DNA from: a virus
Length of the DNA stretch: 23,734 nt
Reading direction: 5' to 3' (one strand)
Virus record (IMG/VR): IMGVR_UViG_3300031565_000378
Coordinates: 1-23,734 of that record
Shown: positions 5,742 to 13,056 of the stretch, in pieces
Position numbering within the stretch: position 1 is the first letter of the stretch
Layout: the number at the start of each line of letters is the position of its first letter
Notes under the pieces: model-generated
Database searches by the model: none
The model's input: the letters and a program-made list of their open reading frames with translations, nothing else
Told to the model about the DNA's origin: nothing
Translations under genes and position numbers: made by a program

Positions 5742-5830
5742 CGGAGGAAGTAGGATTCGAACCCACGGAGCGGGTCACCCCGCTCAACGGTTTTCAAGAC
5801 CGCCACCATAAACCACTCGGACATTCCTCC
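5742..5830 (-). tRNA. tRNA-Ser(TGA)
   Basis: The class II tRNA is 89 nt. Acceptor GGAGGAA with TTCCTCC, anticodon loop CTTGAAA (TGA), a long variable arm with a strong GAGCGGG/CCCGCTC stem, T loop TTCGAAT and discriminator G as expected for Ser. The 70-nt spacer between it and the aberrant tRNA at 5600 is bracketed by GTACCC/GGGTAC. Confidence 0.95.
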
Positions 5831-5835
5831 AATTG

Positions 5836-5909
5836 TTGTCCTGAGTGGATTTGAACCACCGACCTCCAAATTATCAGTTTGATGCTCTAACCAACTGAGC
5901 TACAGGACA
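5836..5909 (-). tRNA. tRNA-Ile(GAT)
   Basis: Acceptor TGTCCTG with CAGGACA, D arm GCTCAGTTGGTTAGAGC, anticodon loop CTGATAA (GAT), T arm GGTGG-TTCAAAT-CCACT and discriminator A. It is 5 nt upstream of tRNA-Ser and is surely cut from the same precursor. Confidence 0.94.
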
Positions 5910-5921
5910 ATATTCACTTAT

Positions 5922-5954
5922 TTTGTCACAAAAATAGTGTAAATTTGTGACAAA
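5922..5954. promoter_or_regulatory. 11-bp inverted repeat, candidate operator
   Basis: TTTGTCACAAA and its exact reverse complement TTTGTGACAAA are separated by 11 nt, in the gap between tRNA-Cys and tRNA-Ile. Each arm is itself nearly palindromic. The TTTGTCACA or TTGTGACAA core occurs again at about 18115, 20937 and 20968, all in intergenic or start-proximal positions. It could bind a repressor or, as RNA, form a hairpin. Confidence 0.4.
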
Positions 5955-5957
5955 TAG

Positions 5958-6032
5958 AGTCGGGTGTGGGATTCGAACCCACGATTGTACGCTTTTGCAG
6001 AGCGTTGCCTTTGACCACTCGACCAACCCGAC
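5958..6032 (-). tRNA. tRNA-Cys(GCA)
   Basis: Acceptor GTCGGGT with ACCCGAC, anticodon stem ACGCT/AGCGT with loop CTGCAAA (GCA), T arm GTGGG-TTCGAAT-CCCAC and discriminator U, the main Cys identity element. The gene is 75 nt. Confidence 0.93.
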
Positions 6033-6056
6033 AAAATTCCAATACGTCAATGAACG

Positions 6057-6107
6057 TGATTATAGGTCTGTAGAACTATAATCATAAATATAGGCTTGCC
6101 AACCTAT
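6057..6107 (-). other. pair of hairpins between tRNA-Thr(GGT) and tRNA-Cys
   Basis: A perfect 9-bp stem (TGATTATAG with CTATAATCA, 10-nt loop) and a 5-bp stem (ATAGG with CCTAT) fill the spacer. They are likely precursor structure guiding 3' and 5' processing of the neighbouring tRNAs. Confidence 0.4.
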
Positions 6108-6110
6108 TTG

Positions 6111-6183
6111 AGCCGAGAATCGGATTCGAACCGATGTTACTTGAATACCAATCAAGCATTCTAACCAACTGAACTATCCCGAC
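6111..6183 (-). tRNA. tRNA-Thr(GGT)
   Basis: Acceptor GTCGGGA with TCTCGGC, anticodon stem CTTGA/TCAAG with loop TTGGTAT (GGT), T arm ATCGG-TTCGAAT-CCGAT and discriminator U. The gene is 73 nt. It has a normal variable loop, unlike the Thr(TGT) gene. It is the first tRNA of array 1. Confidence 0.93.
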
Positions 6184-6201
6184 ATGTAAAGAACCTAAAA
6201 C

Positions 6202-6234
6202 AAAAAACCCGACTATCTTTTCGGATGCCGGGTT
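6202..6234 (-). terminator. rho-independent terminator after the 44-aa gene
   Basis: The AACCCG/CGGGTT stem, with a short ATC/GAT extension in the loop, is followed on the minus strand by six T. An outer ACCTAA/TTAGGT pair can extend it. It separates the small gene at 6260 from tRNA array 1. Confidence 0.75.
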
Positions 6235-6259
6235 CTGTTTGTGTTAGGTAATTTTTGTT

Positions 6260-6394
6260 TTAGCCTTCTGTGCTACCACTCTTTACCCCAAAACCCTCGT
6301 CCGCAATATTTCTGCCGAATGAACAGAATATACCATTCCCGTTGCGACTATCTGTCGTTCCCGAACTGGTAATATTTACTACTAAGGTTTTCAT
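6260..6394 (-). CDS. 44-aa small protein in its own transcription unit
   Basis: The ORF reads MKTLVVNITSSGTTDSRNGN and ends GFGVKSGSTEG. It has a strand-like hydrophobic start and a Gly/Ser/Asn-rich remainder, no membrane segment and one Cys. A host-type promoter lies 40-75 nt upstream (6437-6467) and a strong terminator follows 26 nt after the stop, so the unit is monocistronic. That isolation is the main reason to accept so short a gene. The function is unknown; small proteins in this setting often act on host factors, but that is only a guess. Confidence 0.6.
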   Translation of the reverse strand: MKTLVVNITSSGTTDSRNGNGIFCSFGRNIADEGFGVKSGSTEG

Positions 6395-6436
6395 TTTATT
6401 ATAATATTAAACTACGTGTTTCATCTAAATACGAAA

Positions 6437-6467
6437 CAAAGGTATAAAATGTTACAATAATTCCAAA
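6437..6467 (-). promoter_or_regulatory. Bacteroidota-type promoter for the 44-aa gene
   Basis: On the minus strand TTTG, 19 nt, then TACCTTTG matches the Bacteroidota primary sigma consensus TTTG-N19-TAnnTTTG exactly. The spacer contains TTGTAACATTTTA, a block also present in the 6801 and 9194 promoters. Confidence 0.75.
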
Positions 6468-6490
6468 CTTTTTTCAATTATTTTTATTTT

Positions 6491-6781
6491 TCACCATTTT
6501 TGAGCAACAAATAATGAGAGAACTTTTTCAAGAAACTCATTACATTGAACTTCATCCAGATTATTAATATTGTTAGCATAACTCCCTTCTTCTGATTTAA
6601 GAATCGCTTTTATTTCGTGCCATTTAGTTAGGTCTTCATCAGAAAAATCTTCATCATTTATCCTAGCTAAAACATCTACACTATTAGCTACTCGGCTTAC
6701 TATTGAGCCAGTGTTCATAAAAACTCCATGTAAAACCATGTAAAGTTTTTCTCCCACATAAGGTATTGTTTTATCTCTCAT
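6491..6781 (-). CDS. hypothetical protein
   Basis: The protein has 96 residues, acidic in the middle (NDEDFSDEDLTKWHEIKAI) and predicted helical in its second half. The N-terminus (MRDKTIPYVGEKLYMVLHGV) is beta-like. No motif is recognised. A promoter lies 20-50 nt upstream and the promoter of the 44-aa gene starts 24 nt after its stop. It therefore appears to be a single-gene unit without its own obvious terminator. Confidence 0.7.
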   Translation of the reverse strand: MRDKTIPYVGEKLYMVLHGVFMNTGSIVSRVANSVDVLARINDEDFSDEDLTKWHEIKAILKSEEGSYANNINNLDEVQCNEFLEKVLSLFVAQKW

Positions 6782-6800
6782 AATGCATATAATTACGAAG

Positions 6801-6831
6801 CAAAGGTATAAAATGTTACATTAAATGCAAC
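6801..6831 (-). promoter_or_regulatory. Bacteroidota-type promoter for the 96-aa gene
   Basis: The minus strand has GTTG, 19 nt, TACCTTTG. It shares the block TGTAACATTTTATACCTTTG with the 6437 promoter, including the sequence just after the -7 box (TTCGTA). Confidence 0.72.
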
Positions 6832-6840
6832 ATATTTTAT

Positions 6841-6868
6841 AAAAAAACCCCGGAAATTTCTCTCCGGG
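6841..6868 (-). terminator. rho-independent terminator of the 743-aa vWA gene
   Basis: A 7-bp stem CCCCGGA/TCCGGGG is followed on the minus strand by a run of at least six T. It lies 37 nt beyond the stop codon at 6906. Confidence 0.85.
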
Positions 6869-6905
6869 GTTTTAATTGTTTAACTATCAACTTATTACGA
6901 CTAGA

Positions 6906-9137
6906 TTAAATCTTAACTTCTTTTTCGTTTAAATCGAAGGTGATGATTAAATCTTGCCCATCGAGAGTCAGATTCAAAGTATTCTCGTCAAATGACGTGA
7001 ACTCAGTGAACCACTTCTTAGACAAGATAAGTGCGAACTTAATCTCAGCGATTTCCTGCAACACTTTCCTTCTCTGCTTATTCAAGATATCTGATTTGGT
7101 TTCCAGATACGTCTTAAGAACACCTTTCTGTTGTTCTTCACTCAATGACGTGTATAAGTCAGATTCCTTTTGAGCATGATATTTTCTCAGGGCATCAGCC
7201 ATCACATATTCATTAAGTTTCAGTGGAGCACCACTTTCGATTTTCTTCAGGACATCATCTACCTTCGGTAGACTTGACAGACCCTTGATTTTGGTTGCGA
7301 GGTTCACCGACATATAAAAATCTGTTGATTCCGCAGCATCGGTAAGCGGTGCAAACCCGTTGTAATCGGTAACCCCAATAGTCTTGAGCCAAGCAGCAGC
7401 TTCCTCACCCAGCATATCAATAAATGACTTACTGGTTTTTGGAAACAACTCTTTGCGATAGAAGTCATAGACTTTCTTATCACCCTGTAATTTCACGAGT
7501 TCCCATTCCTTCTCAGCTAATGAGACGGCTGAAATTGCTTTCACCATACCCCTGTTAACCAAAGGAATTGAAGTTAGGTCAATAACACAAACTTCTTTAT
7601 CCATTGTGAAACCAACCCCGTTCTTCACCAATATGTTGTGAAGTTCTGGTCTGAATAATACTGGAAGTTTTTTGATGTTCACAATACCGTCTTTCACAAT
7701 TGTGAAGGTGTTGTATTTGTATGAAGATACTTTGTCAATATTGAACTTGTTCTCTGGAAGTGTTACTTCACCATCGATAACGATACGAACACTGAGGTTT
7801 GCACGTTCACTGTTCCAAACCAAATCGGTTAAACGATAACCTCTCTCCGGGTTGCTGTTCACGAAATCAATCTTAACGTTCTTTTCCTTGAGTTCCTCGG
7901 TAATCTTGGTGATTTCCGTAACGTCCTTGGCTTCAGCTAATCTTTTCTTGTCAGCAGCACTGAGGTCTTCACCACGTTGAACACGTTTCGCCCCAATCCT
8001 TTTGTAATTAAAATCTTCGTGGTTTGGGTAGAACAGGCATCCTTCGGTATTACCCAAGTCCTCAATGAGATTCATAAGGCAATATGCGTCATCGGAAACC
8101 GGAAGAATTGTTGATTGACCAGCAGGAAATCTTTTGGTTGCGTCAGCAACGCATTCTTTAATTGCGGTTTTGAAAGCATTGAGTTTTTGCTTTCCGAATG
8201 CGTTAACCAGCATTCCGTAATAATGGTTGTCACCAAGTGCGTAGAATATCTTCTCAGCATCGTCATTCAGAAGTTTGTCAGCAAGCACATAAATTGCTGC
8301 ATAGAGGCTTGTGGTTGGTGCATGTTCGTTTCCAACAGCAGATGATGTGAAGTAATGGACTTCCTTCACGCTCTGGTTCACAAGAATCTCACCATTACCT
8401 ATATTATATAGTAATACACTACCATCGTTTCCTACGCTGAATGCAAAATCATACAAATGAGCATCAGGAATATAAGCGATAGTTTTCTTTCCACCCAGAA
8501 TTTCTGAGGAAATCTTGGCATCGAAAACGGGTTCGAACTCGTCAAAGTCCGAAGTACTGACTTTCTCACCACCAACGATGGAAGCCATTTCGGTAATCCT
8601 ACGTGAATCAGCATAGTAGCCATACTCAACAAAAGTACTTGAAGCCAGTTCGTTTTCAAGTACAGCAAGTGCTGAAATCACCTGATTCCAAGGACAGTCG
8701 TTATTATAACCATCGGTAAGGAAAATCATTGAGAATACGGTATCGGGACGGTTGGCACTGATTCTGCCAATAATTTCATGAACCACTTCAAGTGGGGTTC
8801 CAAATGCCGTGCATCCAACGGGGCGTAGCCACCTGTCAATTGCATCATTCAGGTCACTGAGTGTCTTGAGTGATTTAACTTCGACTTCTTCTTTGAGGAC
8901 TCCACAATCACGGCTACCGGAGAACCATACAATGGAAATTGTATCACCATCCCTCATTACGTTGGATAGTTTGTTCTTTAATTGGGTCTTGATTTTTGGG
9001 AGGTCGTAGTACATCGAGTAAGATACGTCTACTACGAAAATGTGATTTGTTTTTTTGGCAACCTCTACTGTTACCTCGCTATTTATCTCTTGGGTTGTGA
9101 GAAAATAGTTCTCGTCAATTTTTACGTGTTTTTTCAT
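6906..9137 (-). CDS. von Willebrand factor A domain protein, 743 aa
   Basis: The N-terminal domain (about 28-200) is a vWA domain with a full metal-ion-dependent adhesion site: D37-x-S39-x-S41 in VVDVSYSMY, a Thr at 110 or 114 (GCTAFGTP), and D142 in FLTDGYNND. Intracellular vWA proteins use this site to bind a partner through a bridging metal, often in complexes with AAA+ ATPases or other factors. The remaining 540 residues have no motif that I recognise. They include a beta-rich middle, a charged linker (around 385-420, AADKKRLAEAKDVTEITKI) and a helical C-terminus. There is no signal peptide, so it is probably cytoplasmic. It lies directly downstream of nrdJ but has its own promoter-like region and terminator. 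A second vWA gene sits on the other side of nrdJ. Confidence 0.85.
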   Translation of the reverse strand: MKKHVKIDENYFLTTQEINSEVTVEVAKKTNHIFVVDVSYSMYYDLPKIKTQLKNKLSNVMRDGDTISIVWFSGSRDCGVLKEEVEVKSLKTLSDLNDAIDRWLRPVGCTAFGTPLEVVHEIIGRISANRPDTVFSMIFLTDGYNNDCPWNQVISALAVLENELASSTFVEYGYYADSRRITEMASIVGGEKVSTSDFDEFEPVFDAKISSEILGGKKTIAYIPDAHLYDFAFSVGNDGSVLLYNIGNGEILVNQSVKEVHYFTSSAVGNEHAPTTSLYAAIYVLADKLLNDDAEKIFYALGDNHYYGMLVNAFGKQKLNAFKTAIKECVADATKRFPAGQSTILPVSDDAYCLMNLIEDLGNTEGCLFYPNHEDFNYKRIGAKRVQRGEDLSAADKKRLAEAKDVTEITKITEELKEKNVKIDFVNSNPERGYRLTDLVWNSERANLSVRIVIDGEVTLPENKFNIDKVSSYKYNTFTIVKDGIVNIKKLPVLFRPELHNILVKNGVGFTMDKEVCVIDLTSIPLVNRGMVKAISAVSLAEKEWELVKLQGDKKVYDFYRKELFPKTSKSFIDMLGEEAAAWLKTIGVTDYNGFAPLTDAAESTDFYMSVNLATKIKGLSSLPKVDDVLKKIESGAPLKLNEYVMADALRKYHAQKESDLYTSLSEEQQKGVLKTYLETKSDILNKQRRKVLQEIAEIKFALILSKKWFTEFTSFDENTLNLTLDGQDLIITFDLNEKEVKI

Positions 9138-9193
9138 TTCATTAGAATTTATTTACAGTTATTTATTTTTCAATAAACATTTCTTATACGAAG

Positions 9194-9224
9194 GTCGTTT
9201 AAAAAATGTTACAATTATTTCAAT
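9194..9224 (-). promoter_or_regulatory. probable promoter of the 743-aa vWA gene
   Basis: The minus strand has ATTG, 19 nt, then TAAACGAC, a weak match to TAnnTTTG. The spacer carries the shared TTGTAACATTTTT block and TTCGTA follows, as in the 6437 and 6801 promoters, so it may be a variant of the same phage promoter class. Confidence 0.45.
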
Positions 9225-9316
9225 CTTTTTTAATTTGCTTAATTATAGAAAGCAAATATATTACAATATTTCGAGAATTCAAAGAACTTTTTAACTAAAT
9301 ACTCAAAAAAAAATTT

Positions 9317-11854
9317 TTAACCACATTTACTGTTACCACAACTCATGCAAGTCAAGCAACCCTCCTTATACTCAAGGTTTTCGCTACCACAACTAGGACA
9401 AACACCTGTGCCCTTCACACCGTCTTTAATGTATCGCTTAATCACACGTCCAACACCGTTTTTCCATGTGTTAATATGGTCTTCACTGAAAGTCAATGAA
9501 TCAATAAGGTCATAAATATATACGAGTGGCATTCTGTGTCTCATTACACCGGAAATAAACTTTGCGTAGTTCCAGTATTCTGGATTAAACGCATGATTCA
9601 ATCCCTCATGTACATGTTTTTCTCCTTGACTATCTACGTATTCAATATCATATCTTTTATTTCGTTTCCCGTCAATTTCAACGATGTTTTTTACGACTTC
9701 ACATTCCTTCACATTTGCAGGTAAGTTAGCTAAACCATTCTCATGTTTACCTGTGAAAATTTCGTATGGTCTCCCATCCTTTAAGCCAACAACCGCAATC
9801 CACTTCTCCAAGTTATTTTGGAACCTATGAATTTCCCCTTTTAATCTTTTTGGACGTTTCGGTGCATGATTCTCTTTATATGTTTCTTCCTTTTCCTTAT
9901 TTGAAATCAGCACCCCACTACGACTACCATCACGATAAACAGTGATTCCTTTACAACCACTACGCCAGCCAGTTTCATAAACTTTAGATACGGTTTCTTC
10001 ATCAATGTCTTCGGGAAGATTTACTGTTACCGAAATACTGTGGTCAACATGTCTTTGTAACCTACCCTGTATCTCGACTTTCTTAACCCAATCAACATCT
10101 GCTGATGTCGCTTTATAATATGGTGACTTCTTAACTACTTCATCCACCTGTTCATCACTCATGGTTCTAACCACATTAACATCATAGTTATTGATTTTCA
10201 ACCACGTTTCGAAGTGATGATGAAATACTTGATATTCCATCCAAGCAATTCCTTCTGGGTCAACAAAGTCAATTCTAACGTCTTTTTCTTGTGGATTAAT
10301 TTTTCTACGTCTTTTATATACGGGGAGGAATACTGGTTCAATACCCGATGTTGTTTGTGTCTCAATAGAAACAGTACCAGTTGGTGCGATGGTGAGAAGC
10401 GCAATGTTTCTACGTCCATAGTGTTGCATCATTACCCAGACCTCGAAATCTTCTTGTTTGATTCTTTCGATAAATGGATTATTTTTTTCTCGTTTAAAAT
10501 CGAAAACCGGGAAAGCACCACGTTCTTTAGCCATAATAGCTGAAGATTTATAGGCATTCAGTTTCAATTGTTTATGTACTTCTTCACTGAAATCAGTGGC
10601 TTCATCAGTACCATAAATCAAACCCAGAGCAGCAAGCATATCGCCTTCGGCAGTCACACCCAAACCAGTTCTTCTACCCTGAATAGTTTTCTCCTTAATT
10701 TTTTCCCAGAGATTGAGTTCATAGAGTTTAATGAATTCGTCTTCAGGGTCTGATTTTATTTTACCTATAATAACATCAATCTTTTCGAGTTCCAAGTCAA
10801 TAATATCATCCATGTAACGCATGGCAATAATTACATCACGTTTAAATGCTGCCCAATTGAATTGGGCATCTGGTGTGAATGGGTCCATTATATATCCATA
10901 TAAATTAATTGCGAGTAGTCTACAACTATCGTTAGGACATAATGGGATTTCCCCACAGGGGTTGGTGCTTACGGTTCTGAAGCCTATGTCAGCATAACAA
11001 TCAGCCACACTTTCCGATATTACTTTGTCCCAGAACAACACACCGGGTTCTGCTGATTTCCAAGCGTTGTGAATAATCTTTTTCCAGAGTTTCTGAGCAT
11101 CTATTTCTTTACTATATTTTGGAGTGCTGCTGTCAATCGGATATTGTTGTAAGAAAGATGTTCCGCTAAGTGCAGCATTCATGAAATCATCAGTTAATTT
11201 CACACTAACATTTGCGCCAGTTACCTTACCAGCTATCATCTTGGCATCGATAAAATCTTCACTGTCTGGGTGCTTTATCGACACACTCAACATAAGCGCA
11301 CCTCTGCGCCCGTCCTGCGCCACTTCTCTGGTACTATTAGAGTATCTTTCCATGAAGGGCACGATGCCTGTACTGGTGATTGCACTGTTCTTTACGGGAC
11401 TTCCTTTGGGACGAATATGTGATAGGTCATGACCAACACCGCCTCTGCGTTTCATGAGTTGAACCTGTTCTTGGTCAATCTTCATGATTCCACCATAGCT
11501 GTCTCCACCACCATCATTACCAATTACAAAGCAATTAGATAGACTAACGACTTGAAAATTATTTCCAATACCCGACATAGGTGAACCCTGTGGAACAATT
11601 CTTTTGAATTTCCTCAGAGATTCATAAATCACTTCTTCAGTAAGTGGATTCGGATATTTTGCTTCGATTCTCGCAAGTTCTTTGGCGATTCTTCGATGCA
11701 TGTCATCGGGAGTCAGTTCGTAATAATTATCTTCATCTTTTAAGCAGTATTTTCTTTCCCAGACATCGGCTGCTAATTCGTCTCCATTAAAATAGTTTAG
11801 GGTTGCTTTTTGTACTTCTTGTTTTGTGTAAGTTTCCTTAGAATTTTGGGTCAT
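9317..11854 (-). CDS. nrdJ: adenosylcobalamin-dependent (class II) ribonucleotide reductase
   Basis: The 845-residue enzyme reduces ribonucleotides to deoxyribonucleotides for DNA synthesis, using a cobalamin-generated thiyl radical. Family marks seen: LSNCFVIG (C108, one of the redox pair), KRRGGVGHDLSHIRPKG (135-151), the catalytic N-P-C-G-E at 298-302 (radical Cys300, Glu302), the phosphate-binding loop APTGTVSIETQTTSGIEP, and a Cys-rich C-terminal tail CPSCGS...CLTCMSCGNSKCG typical of class II enzymes that pass electrons or bind metal. No radical-generating NrdB or glycyl-radical site is near, which supports class II. No N-terminal ATP-cone is obvious. It has its own promoter and an upstream 18-bp dyad. 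Phages with such genes boost the dNTP pool, and the host must supply B12. Confidence 0.93.
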   Translation of the reverse strand: MTQNSKETYTKQEVQKATLNYFNGDELAADVWERKYCLKDEDNYYELTPDDMHRRIAKELARIEAKYPNPLTEEVIYESLRKFKRIVPQGSPMSGIGNNFQVVSLSNCFVIGNDGGGDSYGGIMKIDQEQVQLMKRRGGVGHDLSHIRPKGSPVKNSAITSTGIVPFMERYSNSTREVAQDGRRGALMLSVSIKHPDSEDFIDAKMIAGKVTGANVSVKLTDDFMNAALSGTSFLQQYPIDSSTPKYSKEIDAQKLWKKIIHNAWKSAEPGVLFWDKVISESVADCYADIGFRTVSTNPCGEIPLCPNDSCRLLAINLYGYIMDPFTPDAQFNWAAFKRDVIIAMRYMDDIIDLELEKIDVIIGKIKSDPEDEFIKLYELNLWEKIKEKTIQGRRTGLGVTAEGDMLAALGLIYGTDEATDFSEEVHKQLKLNAYKSSAIMAKERGAFPVFDFKREKNNPFIERIKQEDFEVWVMMQHYGRRNIALLTIAPTGTVSIETQTTSGIEPVFLPVYKRRRKINPQEKDVRIDFVDPEGIAWMEYQVFHHHFETWLKINNYDVNVVRTMSDEQVDEVVKKSPYYKATSADVDWVKKVEIQGRLQRHVDHSISVTVNLPEDIDEETVSKVYETGWRSGCKGITVYRDGSRSGVLISNKEKEETYKENHAPKRPKRLKGEIHRFQNNLEKWIAVVGLKDGRPYEIFTGKHENGLANLPANVKECEVVKNIVEIDGKRNKRYDIEYVDSQGEKHVHEGLNHAFNPEYWNYAKFISGVMRHRMPLVYIYDLIDSLTFSEDHINTWKNGVGRVIKRYIKDGVKGTGVCPSCGSENLEYKEGCLTCMSCGNSKCG

Positions 11855-11888
11855 ATATATAATAAATTTTTATAGTTTTTTATGAGTG

Positions 11889-11920
11889 TAAATATATGGA
11901 TTGGCAAGCATAAATACAAG
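11889..11920 (-). promoter_or_regulatory. probable nrdJ promoter
   Basis: The minus strand has CTTG, 20 nt, TATATTTA, one base off the TAnnTTTG consensus, about 35 nt upstream of the nrdJ ATG. The spacing is right for a host sigma factor. Confidence 0.55.
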
Positions 11921-11929
11921 GATTGTTGG

Positions 11930-11992
11930 AAAAATCGCCAAAATTTTTGAGTATTTTTCGTTAATTTTTAATTAAAATTTCTGGCGATTTTT
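11930..11992. promoter_or_regulatory. 18-bp imperfect dyad upstream of nrdJ
   Basis: AAAAATCGCCA (11930-11940) pairs perfectly with TGGCGATTTTT (11982-11992), and AAATTTT pairs with AAAATTT after a one-base bulge, leaving a 26-nt AT-rich loop. It sits just upstream of the -33 element of the nrdJ promoter, after the terminator of the previous gene. It may be an operator or a second terminator (five T follow the stem on both strands). It does not resemble a cobalamin riboswitch. Confidence 0.5.
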
Positions 11993-12020
11993 CAATGATG
12001 TAGCAGCCAAATAATTAAAG

Positions 12021-12046
12021 AAAAAGGGGAGCCAAAAGCTCCCCCC
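12021..12046 (-). terminator. rho-independent terminator of the 250-aa vWA gene
   Basis: The stem GGGGAGC/GCTCCCC with a 5-nt loop is followed by five T on the minus strand, 40 nt beyond the stop at 12085. Confidence 0.85.
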
Positions 12047-12084
12047 AAAAAACGGAAATTGATACAAAAAACAGAAAAAAATCT

Positions 12085-12837
12085 TTATTCTTTTGTGTCA
12101 GTAGTTGTCAATGTATCGCTAACAACATCTGACTCTTCATCGTCTTCTTGAACTAGGTTCTTGGAATCCATTGAGAAACTTACATTATCGACACTCATTC
12201 CACGATAACTTGCGGTTACGTTACTAAGTGTTTTACTCATTTTTCTTACTCCAGCAGCACTTGCGGTATAATTTACTGTGTTTCCATAACTAATACCGAA
12301 CCCACTACCAACATCAAAAGCATTTTGGTTAGCTGCGAGATAAACGAAATTCCAATCGTCTTTCTCACATTCTTTAATTAATTTCTTGGTGTCTTCGAGA
12401 GTGTATTCAGTACTACGGTTTTCAAGTCCATCAGTTACTACACATACCAGAACTTTGGCTGGTGCTTCAACACCGAGTTTAGCAAGTTTTGCTTTATCAA
12501 TATTAATTGTTTTACAGATAGCGTCATAGAGTGCAGTCATTCCTCTTGGATACCATTCCTTACTAGTAAGGTCTTTTGCTTTTTTAATATCTACATTATC
12601 GTAAAGCAGTTCATATCCATCATCGAAGAGTGCAACGGTAATTGTTGCGTCATCAGGTAATTCTCTTTGTTGTTTTAAAAATGTGTTGAATCCACCTATT
12701 GAATCCGACATAATGCTAGACATCGAACCACTAGTATCAAGTACACAAATGATATGTGTTTTCTCATTAGTTGGAATGTATTCGGTTTTAGTTACTGTTG
12801 TGGTAACTACTGTTACCTTTTTTTTCTTTTTAGCCAT
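12085..12837 (-). CDS. von Willebrand factor A domain protein, 250 aa
   Basis: A basic N-terminus (MAKKKKKVTVVTTTVTKTEY) leads into a single vWA domain covering residues 27-200. The MIDAS is complete: D34-T-S36-G-S38 in CVLDTSGSM, T101 in PRGMTALYDA, and D136 in VVTDGLENR. A Gly- and Ser-rich region and an acidic tail (QEDDEESDVVSDTLTTTDTKE) follow. It resembles cytoplasmic TerY-like vWA proteins, which act as metal-dependent scaffolds. Its length is that of a stand-alone vWA domain. It has its own promoter (12872) and terminator. It lies between nrdJ and the GHKL ATPase gene, so the window holds two distinct vWA proteins, unlike each other outside the MIDAS. Confidence 0.88.
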   Translation of the reverse strand: MAKKKKKVTVVTTTVTKTEYIPTNEKTHIICVLDTSGSMSSIMSDSIGGFNTFLKQQRELPDDATITVALFDDGYELLYDNVDIKKAKDLTSKEWYPRGMTALYDAICKTINIDKAKLAKLGVEAPAKVLVCVVTDGLENRSTEYTLEDTKKLIKECEKDDWNFVYLAANQNAFDVGSGFGISYGNTVNYTASAAGVRKMSKTLSNVTASYRGMSVDNVSFSMDSKNLVQEDDEESDVVSDTLTTTDTKE

Positions 12838-12871
12838 TACTAATTTTACTTAAACATAAAGTTATTTTGCT

Positions 12872-12903
12872 CAAATATAAAACAATTTTAATTAAGATGC
12901 AAG
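12872..12903 (-). promoter_or_regulatory. Bacteroidota-type promoter for the 250-aa vWA gene
   Basis: The minus strand has CTTG, 20 nt, TATATTTG, a full match to TAnnTTTG with correct spacing, about 35 nt upstream of the ATG. Confidence 0.7.
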
Positions 12904-12997
12904 CTATTTTTAATTAGATTAAATAAAAATAACAAAAAATTATGTTTTGTAGTCGGAAAGTCAGGTCAGACCTCACTTCAATGATATGATACATAAT

Positions 12998-13025
12998 AAA
13001 AAACCCGGACATTGCTGTCCGGGTT
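12998..13025 (-). terminator. rho-independent terminator of the GHKL ATPase gene
   Basis: The 9-bp stem AACCCGGAC/GTCCGGGTT is followed by six T on the minus strand, about 30 nt beyond the stop at 13057. Confidence 0.87.
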
Positions 13026-13056
13026 CCCATTAATATTAACCTAAATTTATTATGGA

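Noticed and set aside
11930-11992. Cobalamin riboswitch upstream of the B12-dependent reductase
   Set aside because: Far too short and AT-rich, with no conserved cobalamin-riboswitch core.
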